In this document: piece after piece, positions 35,058 through 43,487 of the stretch
Numbering within the stretch: the first letter of the stretch is position 1
Layout: each line of letters begins with the position of its first letter
Origin: an uncultured Lachnospiraceae bacterium
GTDB lineage: Bacteria; Bacillota; Clostridia; Lachnospirales; Lachnospiraceae
Direction: 5' to 3'
Length of the DNA: 64,000 nucleotides
NCBI GenBank assembly: GCA_900551115.1
Contig: URUY01000002.1
Coordinates: 124,001 to 188,000, forward strand
Program-made: the position numbers and the translations under genes
Notes under the pieces: model-generated
Told to the model about the DNA's origin: nothing
The model's input: only the letters and a program-made list of their open reading frames with translations
Database searches by the model: none

Positions 35058-36290
35058 TCACTGTGATAAATAATTCCATGGACTGGTATATGCTCCATTC
35101 AGACGCACGCCAAAGTGCAGATGCGGTCCTGTTGACCGTCCCGTTGACCCCACCGCCGCAATCGTCTCTCCACGGACAACGATATCGCCCGCAGAAACAT
35201 ACAATGCGGAAGCATGCATGTAAATAGTGTACAAATTGTCGCCATGGTCTATCATAACATAGTTGCCCATAGAGCTGTTATATGCTGCTGCTGCCACCTT
35301 CCCGTCATAAGCTGCATATATATCCGTTCCGGTAGGTGCTGCCAAATCCACGCCGTTATGGAATTTCTCCACACCGAGAGTAGGATGCATACGCATGCCG
35401 TAATCACTGGAAATTCTGGTATAGGTTGCTACCGGAAATTTAAAAACGCCGCCGTCATAGCTAAGCACTACGCCGTTTTCTTCCATAATCCTCTTTTTCT
35501 CGGCTGCTATGGCAGCCTCCAGTGCCTCTACAATCTCATCCTGTTCCCTGATATCTGCCTCATACTCCGCTATGGCCCTCTCTTTGTTGGCAATATCGCC
35601 TTCTCTGGCCAATATGGTCTGTTCTTTATCTGCAATCAGGTCTTCCATAGCCGCTTCTTCCGAAAGCACGGCAGCTTTGGATTCATCCAAAAGAGCCTTA
35701 TCCGTCAGAAGCTGCTGCTCCGTCACTTCAATCAGCTGACGGTTTAAAATAAAATCATCCAGCTGTTGTCTATCATATGCGGAAATCTGCTCCATATACT
35801 CTACCTGATTCATAATCTCCGCAAGGCTGTCTCCGCTGAAAAGCATTTGCAGGTAAGTAGACTCTCCCTTTTCATACATTATCTGAATCCGTTCTACCAT
35901 AGCCGCATACTGGGCCGCTTCGGTCTCCCGCGCCTTTTTCAGCTCTGCCTGCGTCTCTTCTATTTCCGCCTCTTTTTGGGCTATCTGTTCATTCAGTCTG
36001 GCAATATTATCCTGAATTATCTGCAGCTGGCTGTCAAGCTCTGTTACATACCGCTCCAAATCTTTCTTTTCTGTTTCCAGCTGTTTTTTTATTTCTTTGG
36101 CATTGGACAGCGAATCCTGCAGATTCTTCCGTTCTTCTTCCGCTGCGTTTATCTGCTGCTCTTTCTCTTTAATACTGTCCGAAGTAATGGACGCAAAAGA
36201 GGTTGCCGCCGAAGAAGAAGAGCTGTTCGACAGCAGTACCAAAAAAAGCACCACCGTCAAAAGCATCGCCATTTTTTTCTTCATACACAT
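35058..36290 (-). CDS. M23 peptidase with coiled coil (EnvC/PcsB-type wall hydrolase)
   Basis: 410 residues. A signal peptide covers residues 1-28 (MAMLLTVVLFLVLLSNSSSS). A long coiled coil follows (about 40-255, repeated EE/KK-rich heptads). The C-terminal LytM domain has MRMHPTLGVEKFHNGVDLAA and TGPHLHFGV, with the zinc-binding His and Asp residues present. This architecture is that of an FtsEX-activated peptidoglycan hydrolase or hydrolase activator. It follows ftsX by 33 bp, which supports that function at the septum. Because the zinc residues are kept, it is probably an active enzyme and not only an activator like EnvC. Confidence 0.92.
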   Translation of the reverse strand: MCMKKKMAMLLTVVLFLVLLSNSSSSSAATSFASITSDSIKEKEQQINAAEEERKNLQDSLSNAKEIKKQLETEKKDLERYVTELDSQLQIIQDNIARLNEQIAQKEAEIEETQAELKKARETEAAQYAAMVERIQIMYEKGESTYLQMLFSGDSLAEIMNQVEYMEQISAYDRQQLDDFILNRQLIEVTEQQLLTDKALLDESKAAVLSEEAAMEDLIADKEQTILAREGDIANKERAIAEYEADIREQDEIVEALEAAIAAEKKRIMEENGVVLSYDGGVFKFPVATYTRISSDYGMRMHPTLGVEKFHNGVDLAAPTGTDIYAAYDGKVAAAAYNSSMGNYVMIDHGDNLYTIYMHASALYVSAGDIVVRGETIAAVGSTGRSTGPHLHFGVRLNGAYTSPWNYLSQ

Positions 36291-36323
36291 TTATCCTCTC
36301 AATATATTATGTTCAAAAGCCCG

Positions 36324-37220
36324 TTATACCCTGAGGTGTTTTCTTACCGTACTGAAGCTTCCCAAAAAGCCGATGCCGATACCCATCCCCAAAGAAACCG
36401 GTATCAATACCGAAAAAACTTCATTTACCGTAAGGAAATTCAGTATCTTGGAAAGGGACGGGAAGGACTGGGTCGCATACATAACCGCTTTATTGTAAAG
36501 CAGATAGATAATCCCCAACGGAATCCCGGCTCCGATGGCTCCAATCAGCATGCCTTCTATCACAAAGGGCGCTCTTACAAAGAAATCCGTTGCACCCACG
36601 TATTTCATGATACCGATTTCCTCCTGACGCACAGAAATACCAATGGTAACCGTATTGCTGATTAAGAATATGGATACCGCCAACAGGATGATAATGATAC
36701 CCGCCGATACATAGGCAATAATCAGGTTTGTTCCGCTCAGGGCCGAAGCCAAAATACTGTCATTTCTTACCATGCGCACATCCGGAATGGACTCAAGCCA
36801 GGTTACAAGGGAATCATGCATGGATACGTCATTCATATATACTTCGTAGTTGCCGAAGCCCTCTAACGGGTTGGTGGGGAATCCCACATCCTTATCCCCA
36901 AGATATTTATCCTTGAACCAGTTCCATGCTTCGTCCTCTGTAACAAACTGCACATCCGATACCTCCGGGCGGAGCCGTATTAAATCGCCTACTTCCGCAA
37001 TCCGAGCATCAGTAGTATCGTTCTCAAAAAATACCGTTACACAGACATCTTCCTCCGCCGTCTTCACGATATGCTGAAAATTCATGATGATGGCATAAAA
37101 AATACCAAACAAAAACAGACATGCCGATATGGTAGCAATTGAAGCAAGGGAAAACCACTTGTTCCTGAAAATACTTCTGATACCCTGCTTGAGAGTATAA
37201 AATAAGGTACTAATCTTCAT
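36324..37220 (-). CDS. ftsX: Cell division protein FtsX
   Basis: 298 residues. Starts MKISTLFYTLKQGIRSIFRNK, then a first membrane helix, a large extracytoplasmic loop (EEDVCVTVFFENDTTDARIAEV and following), and three more helices in the last third, with TVTIGISVRQEEIGIMKYVGA as the family motif. The ATG at 37220 fits the family and has AAGGAG upstream; an earlier in-frame Met is at 37244. It overlaps ftsE by 11 bp. It transmits ATP hydrolysis by FtsE to the wall hydrolase encoded next. Confidence 0.94.
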   Translation of the reverse strand: MKISTLFYTLKQGIRSIFRNKWFSLASIATISACLFLFGIFYAIIMNFQHIVKTAEEDVCVTVFFENDTTDARIAEVGDLIRLRPEVSDVQFVTEDEAWNWFKDKYLGDKDVGFPTNPLEGFGNYEVYMNDVSMHDSLVTWLESIPDVRMVRNDSILASALSGTNLIIAYVSAGIIIILLAVSIFLISNTVTIGISVRQEEIGIMKYVGATDFFVRAPFVIEGMLIGAIGAGIPLGIIYLLYNKAVMYATQSFPSLSKILNFLTVNEVFSVLIPVSLGMGIGIGFLGSFSTVRKHLRV

Positions 37221-37953
37221 CGATATACTCTCCTTCCTCTTCATCGCTTACAATGACGCCCTTTTTCATGGTAACCACTCTCTTCTGCATGGCGTTGACA
37301 ATTTCCCTGTTGTGGGTAACCACGATTACTGTCGTACCGGCTGCATTGATTTCCTCCAAAAGCATCATAATCTCCCATGAATTTTTGGGATCCAGATTAC
37401 CTGTAGGCTCATCTGCCAGCAAAATAGCCGGCTTATTGATTAACGCCCTTGCCAATGCCACTCTCTGCTGTTCACCGCCTGAAAGCTGCTTCGGTTTCGC
37501 CTTATATTTACCGGCAAGTCCTACCGTAGCAAGGATACTGGGCACATTTCTGCGGATATCCTTGGCAGGCACCTCAATAATCCGCTGCGCAAAGGCAACA
37601 TTCTCATAAACATTTCTGTCCTTCAGCAGACGGAAATCCTGAAAGACAATACCAAGATTCCTTCTGAATTTGGGTATCTGACGGTGGGGCAGCTTTGCCA
37701 CATCCTGTCCCATCACCCATACCTTGCCGTTTGAAGCGGTAAGCTCCCTGAGCAGAAGCTTTATCAGTGTGGACTTTCCGGAGCCGCTGTCTCCTACTAT
37801 AAAGACAAACTCTCCCTGATTTACATGCAGCGTGACGCCGTTTAAGGCAGGCGCGCCTGCCGAATATACCTTACTCACGTCCTCTAAATAAATCAGTCCG
37901 TTTTCTTCTATCATCTTCTCTCGTTTTCTGCGTTTTTCTTCTTTACGTGACAT
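37210..37953 (-). CDS. ftsE: Cell division ATP-binding protein FtsE
   Basis: 247 residues. ABC ATPase partner of FtsX. Walker A VGDSGSGKSTLIKLLLREL, Q-loop IVFQDFRLL, signature LSGGEQQRVALARALINKP, Walker B LLADEPTGNLDP. The ATG at 37953 has AGAGG 6 nt upstream. A further internal ATG at 37914 begins the conserved domain, and a TTG at 37980 is also in frame. The basic leader RKEEKRRKREK is unusual for FtsE and may be an added membrane-proximal tail. Confidence 0.94.
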   Translation of the reverse strand: MSRKEEKRRKREKMIEENGLIYLEDVSKVYSAGAPALNGVTLHVNQGEFVFIVGDSGSGKSTLIKLLLRELTASNGKVWVMGQDVAKLPHRQIPKFRRNLGIVFQDFRLLKDRNVYENVAFAQRIIEVPAKDIRRNVPSILATVGLAGKYKAKPKQLSGGEQQRVALARALINKPAILLADEPTGNLDPKNSWEIMMLLEEINAAGTTVIVVTHNREIVNAMQKRVVTMKKGVIVSDEEEGEYIDED

Positions 37954-37969
37954 ACTTAACCTCTTTTTA

Positions 37970-39055
37970 TCAATATTCAAACGTTTCCATATACTTCATG
38001 TACTTTACTACCATCAGGGCAATTTTGAAGGTAATGGCATCCTCAAATACCCGTAAATCCAGTCCGGTGCTTTTCTGAAGCTTATCCAGTCTGTAAACAA
38101 GTGTATTGCGGTGAATAAAAAGCTGTCTGGACGTCTCGGACACATTCAGGCTGTTCTCAAAAAACTTATGTATGGTCGTCAGCGTCTCTTCGTCAAAGTC
38201 ATCCGGGCTCTTGCCGCCAAAAATCTCTCTGATAAACATTTTGCACAAAGGAATGGGAAGCTGATAAATCAAACGCCCGATTCCCAGCTCGCTGTATGCA
38301 ATCACATCTCTTTCATCAAAGAAAATCTTCCCTACATCCAGCGCCATCTTTGCTTCCTTGTAGGAACGGCTGACTTCCTTGATTTCGTGAATAACCGTGC
38401 CGTATGCAATATGCACGTTCTTCACGCCTTCCTTTTGCAGGCATTCTTCCAAAGCTCTTGCCGCCTTATCAATTTCACGGTTGCTCTCTGAATCAGACAA
38501 GTCCTTTACTACTATAACATTATTTTCATCCACTGCGGTTATGAAATCTTTGCTATTATTACCAAAATGTGCCCTTGACAGCTCGAGCGCATTGTTGTCC
38601 CTGCCGTTTTCCGACTCCACAATCATAACCACACGGCTTACATCCGTCTGGATATGCAGCTTCTTTGCCCTGCTGTAAATATCTACTAACAGCAGGTTGT
38701 CTAACAGCAGGTTCTTGATAAAGTTATCCTTATCAAAGCGTTCCTTATAGGCTACAAGCAGATTTTGTATCTGAAAAGCCACCATCTTGCCTACCATATA
38801 TACATCCTCGCCGCTGCCTCCGACTACCAGGACATATTCCAGCTGCTGTTCGTCAAATATCTTAAAATACTGATATCCCTGTATCTCCTGTGAATCTGCC
38901 GGGGACGCCGCAAACTCCGTGGCCTGTTTTGCACAGTTTCCCATATCCATGGTAGATGCAACTTCCTTGCCGTCCGTATCCATAACGCACAGTTCTACCC
39001 TTGCAATACCTTTTAACCCTTCAATTGTATTTTGTAATATTTGACTTGATATCAT
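37970..39055 (-). CDS. PucR/CdaR-type transcriptional regulator
   Basis: 361 residues. The C-terminal 60 residues form a PucR helix-turn-helix (FFENSLNVSETSRQLFIHR, then NTLVYRLDKLQKSTGLDLR). An N-terminal sensor region includes YQYFKIFDEQQLEYVLVVGG, and a GGDEF-like middle part (VVMIVESENGRD) is also seen in this family. Such regulators often control use of sugar diacids or purines. Its stop lies 17 bp before the ftsE start, so it may be cotranscribed with the division genes. The ligand is unknown. Confidence 0.88.
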   Translation of the reverse strand: MISSQILQNTIEGLKGIARVELCVMDTDGKEVASTMDMGNCAKQATEFAASPADSQEIQGYQYFKIFDEQQLEYVLVVGGSGEDVYMVGKMVAFQIQNLLVAYKERFDKDNFIKNLLLDNLLLVDIYSRAKKLHIQTDVSRVVMIVESENGRDNNALELSRAHFGNNSKDFITAVDENNVIVVKDLSDSESNREIDKAARALEECLQKEGVKNVHIAYGTVIHEIKEVSRSYKEAKMALDVGKIFFDERDVIAYSELGIGRLIYQLPIPLCKMFIREIFGGKSPDDFDEETLTTIHKFFENSLNVSETSRQLFIHRNTLVYRLDKLQKSTGLDLRVFEDAITFKIALMVVKYMKYMETFEY

Positions 39056-39239
39056 AGTTTTACTCCTTTTGGCAAAAATGACAACAGTTTATCCTTCTTT
39101 TTTGCTTTCGGCAATACACCTATTTTCCATTTTAATTCACTTTTACAAAAAAATCTACAGCAAAACAATATTTTTTTATGCACTTTTTATGTTTTTGTAA
39201 TTTTAAACGTTTTTTTGTCATTATGCAAGCTAAACAAAA

Positions 39240-39268
39240 AAGAAAGGCCTCTATATGAAGCCCTTCTT
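39240..39268 (-). terminator. Terminator after the YjfB-like gene
   Basis: A 12-bp stem (AAGAAGGGCTTC against GAGGCCTTTCTT, with two G-U pairs) and a 5-nt loop; on the minus strand it is followed by TTTTTTG. Confidence 0.78.
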
Positions 39269-39297
39269 CGTTGTCCGGCATATTATATGCATTGCAC

Positions 39298-39489
39298 TTA
39301 AATCCTAAAGTCAAAATTGCCGCCTACCGCCGGGTTGACGGAATATTCCATAGCTGCGGCATCTATCATCTGTATCAGGCCCGTACCCAATGCCTCATTG
39401 GATTCCATTGCCTTGTCCAATACAGCCGTGCCGATTCTGCCGCCCAGTTCTACCTGTGCAAGCGACATGGATAATCCTGCAATATCCAT
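39298..39489 (-). CDS. YjfB family putative motility protein
   Basis: 63 residues. Starts MDIAGLSMSLAQVELGGRIG and continues AVLDKAMESNEALGTGLIQM. This pattern (MDIA, Ala/Ser/Gln helix, KAMD...G..LI.M) marks the YjfB family, small proteins that occur with flagellar genes in Firmicutes and are often under the flagellar sigma factor. GGGAGG lies about 9 nt upstream. I did not find a clear sigma-D promoter. Its own terminator follows. Confidence 0.83.
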   Translation of the reverse strand: MDIAGLSMSLAQVELGGRIGTAVLDKAMESNEALGTGLIQMIDAAAMEYSVNPAVGGNFDFRI

Positions 39490-39687
39490 AGATACTGCCT
39501 CCCTTCTCCTTACAGTCTCTTAATACACCCTGTAAAGCCATTTCTCCTAACTAAAGAATAACACATCTTTACGGAAAATGATACCTGTAATTTTCTTTCT
39601 CCATATAATAATTTTCCTGTTTACCCTTTTGGAAGCTGCAAATTTTGTGATAAATTCCGCTCCTTCCGTAATAATCAGACGCAACGT

Positions 39688-40608
39688 CTACAGGCAAACG
39701 CCCGCTATCATAAAGCCCACGCTGATAACAATGGCCAAAATAACCGGAATGCTCCACACCTTTCCTGCCTTTCGCTCTGCCCACAGAGCCTTAAGGCTGT
39801 CTGTACGCCCTTCCTTTTTCGCCATCCAATAAAGAATGCAGCCTGCAATCGGCAGACAGATTGTTGCGATAAAGCTTTCAAAGCAAAGCATCATTACCAA
39901 ATCCTTAGTGGTAACTGCAACATTCATGCTTTCTGACACGTGCGTCACGTTTTCAAGCAGGCCCGTCAGCTTCTCTGACAGGAAAAGTACAACAACACTT
40001 CTTCCGTTTACTGTCATATGGAAAATAAACGGCGCCCATATACTGCCTGTTGCTTCCATTAGCAGTGCCATTATAATTCCCAGTACAAATGCATAGCCTG
40101 CCTGATTAAAATTCAAATGCATCAATCCGAACAGCAGGGAGCTTATCAGAATAGCCTTTAAGGGAGACGCCGATTTCCTGTAGCCCTGAAATAATATCCC
40201 TCTGAAAACCAGCTCCTCACAAAAGGGACCATATACTGCCGTCATAAAGAAAGCAAACAGAAATCCTGTGCCAAGTATGCTGCCGCTCATCTGCACCATA
40301 GTGTTTTCCACAAAAAACATGGAAAGAATGTTCATAAGCGTAGCCGCCGGGATTGCCATAAAAGCAAACAGCACCGTCATAAGTGCCGTTGACAGGTGTA
40401 TTTTCCGAAACCGGCAGAACCTGACCGGATTGATTCTTCCCGCAGCCAAAAACAGCAGCGCCGGTATCCAAATAATCGCTTCACTCAGAAAAGTGCTTAC
40501 GGCAAACGGCATTTTCGCTCCTATGGGCAATACGGAAAGTGCTATGCTTGTCCCAATAAAAGCAATAATAATCACTAAAAATAACCAGCCGGATTTCTTT
40601 TTGTCCAT
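39688..40608 (-). CDS. CPBP family intramembrane metalloprotease
   Basis: 306 residues with about eight hydrophobic segments. The active-site motifs are clear: FCEELVFRGILFQGY (EExxxR, second half near residue 130), LFGLMHLNFNQA, and FIFHMTVNG. CPBP (Abi, CAAX-type) proteases cut membrane proteins and in Gram-positive bacteria are linked to bacteriocin immunity or protein maturation. No bacteriocin genes lie next to it. A TM-rich tail beyond the conserved core is present. Confidence 0.9.
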   Translation of the reverse strand: MDKKKSGWLFLVIIIAFIGTSIALSVLPIGAKMPFAVSTFLSEAIIWIPALLFLAAGRINPVRFCRFRKIHLSTALMTVLFAFMAIPAATLMNILSMFFVENTMVQMSGSILGTGFLFAFFMTAVYGPFCEELVFRGILFQGYRKSASPLKAILISSLLFGLMHLNFNQAGYAFVLGIIMALLMEATGSIWAPFIFHMTVNGRSVVVLFLSEKLTGLLENVTHVSESMNVAVTTKDLVMMLCFESFIATICLPIAGCILYWMAKKEGRTDSLKALWAERKAGKVWSIPVILAIVISVGFMIAGVCL

Positions 40609-40630
40609 TTTTCTATTCCCCCGTGTACTT

Positions 40631-41464
40631 TTAAATTCTGCGGATAGCCTTTTCCTTTATTTCTATTTTCCCATTTTTCAGAAGATGGCCTACCGCACGT
40701 TTAAACTCATTCTTGCTCATCTGCATTTCCCGTTTAATCACTTCCGGAGAGGCTTTATCGTTAAAGGGCAGGGCACCGTCAAAGCTGTCAATGACTGCCA
40801 TCACCTTTTCGGCATCCTTTTCTATCTGCAGATAGGCTTTTTCCCTTATGCTCAAATCCAGCTTGCCGTCTTCCTTGACCGCGGTTACCCTGCCGGTAAT
40901 GCTGTCACCAATCTTTACCTCACCGTAAAGCTCCTTTTTCGGTATCAAACCGGAATATTTATCGTCTACCGCTACAAAGGCTCCGAATTCAGGACTGGTT
41001 TCATAAATACACCCCTCCACTCTGTCATCCTTTTTATAAGGACTTTCCGTAGAGAGATACGGATAAACATTCATTGTGGCACACAGTCTGCCGCTTTTAT
41101 CAATGTAGAGGGATACAAGTGGCCTGTCGCCCGGATACACCCTTGCCGTCTGCTGTTTAAACGGAAGGAATAAATCTTTCTCAAGACCCCAGTCCAAAAA
41201 GGCGCCGTATTTGTTTACTTCCGCCACCTTCAGTCTTGTCACTTCACCCATTTTAAGAAGCGGTTTCTTCACGGTTGAAATAATACGGTCCTTTGAGTCC
41301 CTGTATACAAATACCTCAACGCTGCTGCCGATTTCCGTTCCCTCGGGCACCTGTCTCGCCGGAAGCAGCACCCGCTCCTCCGTATCCGCTTCGTCTGCCA
41401 GATATACGCCGAATTCTACCTTCTTTACTACCTTCAAAACCTGTATTTCACCCAGTTTAATCAT
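40631..41464 (-). CDS. cvfB: S1 RNA-binding protein CvfB-like
   Basis: 277 residues. Several S1-type beta-barrel modules in tandem (MIKLGEIQVLKVVKKVEFGV, MGEVTRLKVAEVNKYGAFLD, RVEGCIYETSPEFGAFVAVD, GDSITGRVTAVKEDGKLDL) and a C-terminal winged-helix domain (MSKNEFKRAVGHLLKNGKI). This is the CvfB/YitL architecture. CvfB in Staphylococcus binds RNA and affects virulence gene expression. It overlaps the upstream thioesterase gene by 8 bp. Confidence 0.93.
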   Translation of the reverse strand: MIKLGEIQVLKVVKKVEFGVYLADEADTEERVLLPARQVPEGTEIGSSVEVFVYRDSKDRIISTVKKPLLKMGEVTRLKVAEVNKYGAFLDWGLEKDLFLPFKQQTARVYPGDRPLVSLYIDKSGRLCATMNVYPYLSTESPYKKDDRVEGCIYETSPEFGAFVAVDDKYSGLIPKKELYGEVKIGDSITGRVTAVKEDGKLDLSIREKAYLQIEKDAEKVMAVIDSFDGALPFNDKASPEVIKREMQMSKNEFKRAVGHLLKNGKIEIKEKAIRRI

Positions 41465-42206
41465 TTTCCCACACCTTTTCCTGCTTCTTTCCCTGAAACT
41501 CTACGTTTACATAGACACCGCCGCAGTCATCCTGTAAAGATACCACCCAGACCTCTTCTCCGTCTTCACCTCTTTTAACCGCCGCATAAGGATACAGCCT
41601 GTCATGAAGAAGCGCCTGTTTTTTGTATTCTGCACGCATCTGCGAAATCACAAACTGCTCCGGCAGAAAATCCATTGCCATCCGTACATACTGTCCGTTA
41701 TTGACATGATGGTTCGTATCCAAATGCTGTGCCCTTACTATTATCTCGTCCCTCTTTTGACCATCCGCAGGCACCGCAATCTTTCTTTCAGCATATTTCA
41801 TAGACAGCTTTTCTTCCAATATGTACTTTTGAAGCATCTCCTCCGTAGGATGGGCCGGTCTAAAATTTTCCGTATCAAGCAGCGTCCAAAGGGAATTAGC
41901 CCTTGCTGCATATGCGCCGCTTTCATCCTTCATAAAAAAATTACGGTACCCGAAACAGCCCTTAAATTCATAAGGGAAGGTACCTATACTGACCCGTTCG
42001 CACAGTCTGGGAAATCTGTCCACCACAATCTGCCACGAAGAAAGCACCCATACCAGTCTGTTCTTTTTCCAATAGGAAAGCCCCACGCCCAAATCCTCTG
42101 ATTGAAAGGTAGAACAGTCCTGAAAATAATCCAGTAACGCCTCCAGCGTCAGTCTTCCCTCGCTGTCTGTTTCACTGTATCTGATTCTGCTGTCAAAGCT
42201 GTACAT
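41457..42206 (-). CDS. Acyl-ACP thioesterase
   Basis: 249 residues. Two hot-dog folds of the acyl-ACP thioesterase family (PF01643): an N-terminal half with RIRYSETDSEGRLTLEALLD and FPYEFKGCFGYRNF, and a C-terminal half with the conserved VRAQHLDTNHHVNNGQYVRM, containing the catalytic Asn and His. It would release free fatty acids from acyl carrier protein. A promoter at 42237-42265 drives it, with cvfB behind. Confidence 0.93.
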   Translation of the reverse strand: MYSFDSRIRYSETDSEGRLTLEALLDYFQDCSTFQSEDLGVGLSYWKKNRLVWVLSSWQIVVDRFPRLCERVSIGTFPYEFKGCFGYRNFFMKDESGAYAARANSLWTLLDTENFRPAHPTEEMLQKYILEEKLSMKYAERKIAVPADGQKRDEIIVRAQHLDTNHHVNNGQYVRMAMDFLPEQFVISQMRAEYKKQALLHDRLYPYAAVKRGEDGEEVWVVSLQDDCGGVYVNVEFQGKKQEKVWEND

Positions 42207-42236
42207 GTCTTCTCCTCTTTTCTATACATACGTTTT

Positions 42237-42265
42237 ATTTTAACACAGTATTATCTCCGCGACAA
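42237..42265 (-). promoter_or_regulatory. Sigma-A-like promoter of the thioesterase-cvfB pair
   Basis: TTGTCG-N17-TAAAAT on the minus strand with an extended -10 TG one base before the hexamer. It gives a leader of about 25 nt. Confidence 0.6.
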
Positions 42266-42316
42266 GCAGGACACCTATTTTACCATTTTACCGCTTTAGC
42301 TTAACAGGAATGGGGC

Positions 42317-42363
42317 AAAAATGGCTGTCACCTTTTCGATTTTAACCGCAAAAGTGACAGCCA
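42317..42363 (-). terminator. Terminator after the double GNAT gene
   Basis: A 10-bp stem TGGCTGTCAC / GTGACAGCCA with a 22-nt loop that can pair further (CTTTT with AAAAG); on the minus strand it is followed by TTTTTG. Confidence 0.78.
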
Positions 42364-42385
42364 CCATTTTACTTATTCATCTTAC

Positions 42386-43318
42386 TTATTCATCCATGCA
42401 GGTATAGGTATTGCCCAAATGAATATGAAATCCCAACGTTTGATACATTTCCGCATCACACGGAGCGCAGGTAACACTAAGACTGAAAACGCCTTTTTCT
42501 TTACACCATTGCCGGGCGGAATTTACCAATTTTCGTGCTATGCCTTGCTTACGAAATGCAGGCTCTACATAAAAATCTTCAAAAGTACCAACATCCGCAC
42601 AGGCAAATGTTGAAAAAGCAGTAACCACACTACACATACCGACGGAACGGTAGCCACGCTTTGCAAGAAAAAATGTGATTTTACCCTCCGCAACAGCATG
42701 AGAAAGTGCTTCTTGTTTTTTGGCTGTGAGTATATCCTCTCCGATTTCAGACAGATAACCATTTTCCAGTTTTCGCAACTGCCAGTCCTCAGAATCTGTT
42801 AATACCTCAACTGTAATCGGATGTTCTTCCTTTGGTGGCAGAAGCATCAGCGGAACGCCCCATTCATCTGCTCCATTTAGCTTGAAACCAACACGCTGCC
42901 AAAAACGCTGCCGTTTTATTGTATCACAGTTGATTTCCACGTATGTTGCCCCTTTGTTATTTGCCCAGGCAAGAAACTCTCCGGCACAATGAGAGCCCGT
43001 ACCATTTCCGCGAAATTCCGGGAATACACAAAACTCCGTTAAGAAGCATTTTCCATCCTCCGTATGGTAAATTACCGGTAATGCAAAACCTATCTTCTGC
43101 TCGCCTCGGCAGAATAAAAGATAATAACAACGATCCTGTTCCCGATTGTGTATCTTCTCCACGTTAGCTCGGTACTGTGCATCATCTAAAAAGTACTCTC
43201 TGTCCTCATCCTCCGGATTTGGGAAAATATCCCGTTTGTGGTAGATGTGCAACTGCTCCCAAAAGAAAGCGATGTCCTGTTCCGTGACCGCTTCACGGAT
43301 TGTGATTTGATTGTTCAT
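42386..43318 (-). CDS. GNAT acetyltransferase with two GNAT domains
   Basis: 310 residues with two acetyltransferase domains. The first (residues 1-165) has FCVFPEFRGNGTGSHCAGEF; the second (168-310) has FYVEPAFRKQGIARKLVNSA, both containing the acetyl-CoA-binding Q/RxxGxG/A loop. The linker carries a proline and Glu rich spot (PPKEEHP). The substrate is unknown. It has GGAGGATG upstream. A 5' hairpin at 43342-43367 precedes it and a terminator follows, so it is its own unit. Confidence 0.9.
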   Translation of the reverse strand: MNNQITIREAVTEQDIAFFWEQLHIYHKRDIFPNPEDEDREYFLDDAQYRANVEKIHNREQDRCYYLLFCRGEQKIGFALPVIYHTEDGKCFLTEFCVFPEFRGNGTGSHCAGEFLAWANNKGATYVEINCDTIKRQRFWQRVGFKLNGADEWGVPLMLLPPKEEHPITVEVLTDSEDWQLRKLENGYLSEIGEDILTAKKQEALSHAVAEGKITFFLAKRGYRSVGMCSVVTAFSTFACADVGTFEDFYVEPAFRKQGIARKLVNSARQWCKEKGVFSLSVTCAPCDAEMYQTLGFHIHLGNTYTCMDE

Positions 43319-43341
43319 TTATCATCCTCCGAATTTTTATT

Positions 43342-43367
43342 GGAGGGTTAGGATACGTGAACCCTCC
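43342..43367. promoter_or_regulatory. Hairpin in the leader of the GNAT gene
   Basis: Inverted repeat GGAGGGTT / AACCCTCC with a 10-nt loop, between the response regulator gene and the GNAT gene. On the minus strand it is followed by AATAAAAATTC, with no T-run, so it is not a classical terminator. Its CCCTCC arm could pair with the GGAGG ribosome binding site 13 bp downstream. Confidence 0.5.
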
Positions 43368-43487
43368 GTACACGATTCATCTTCATAAATGACCATCCTT
43401 TCCTTGTTATAATTTGCATAGCAATCATATTCGACAGCCAATGCACAACCATAAAATGCAGTGATAATAAAACCTCCCTGCCTCCTT

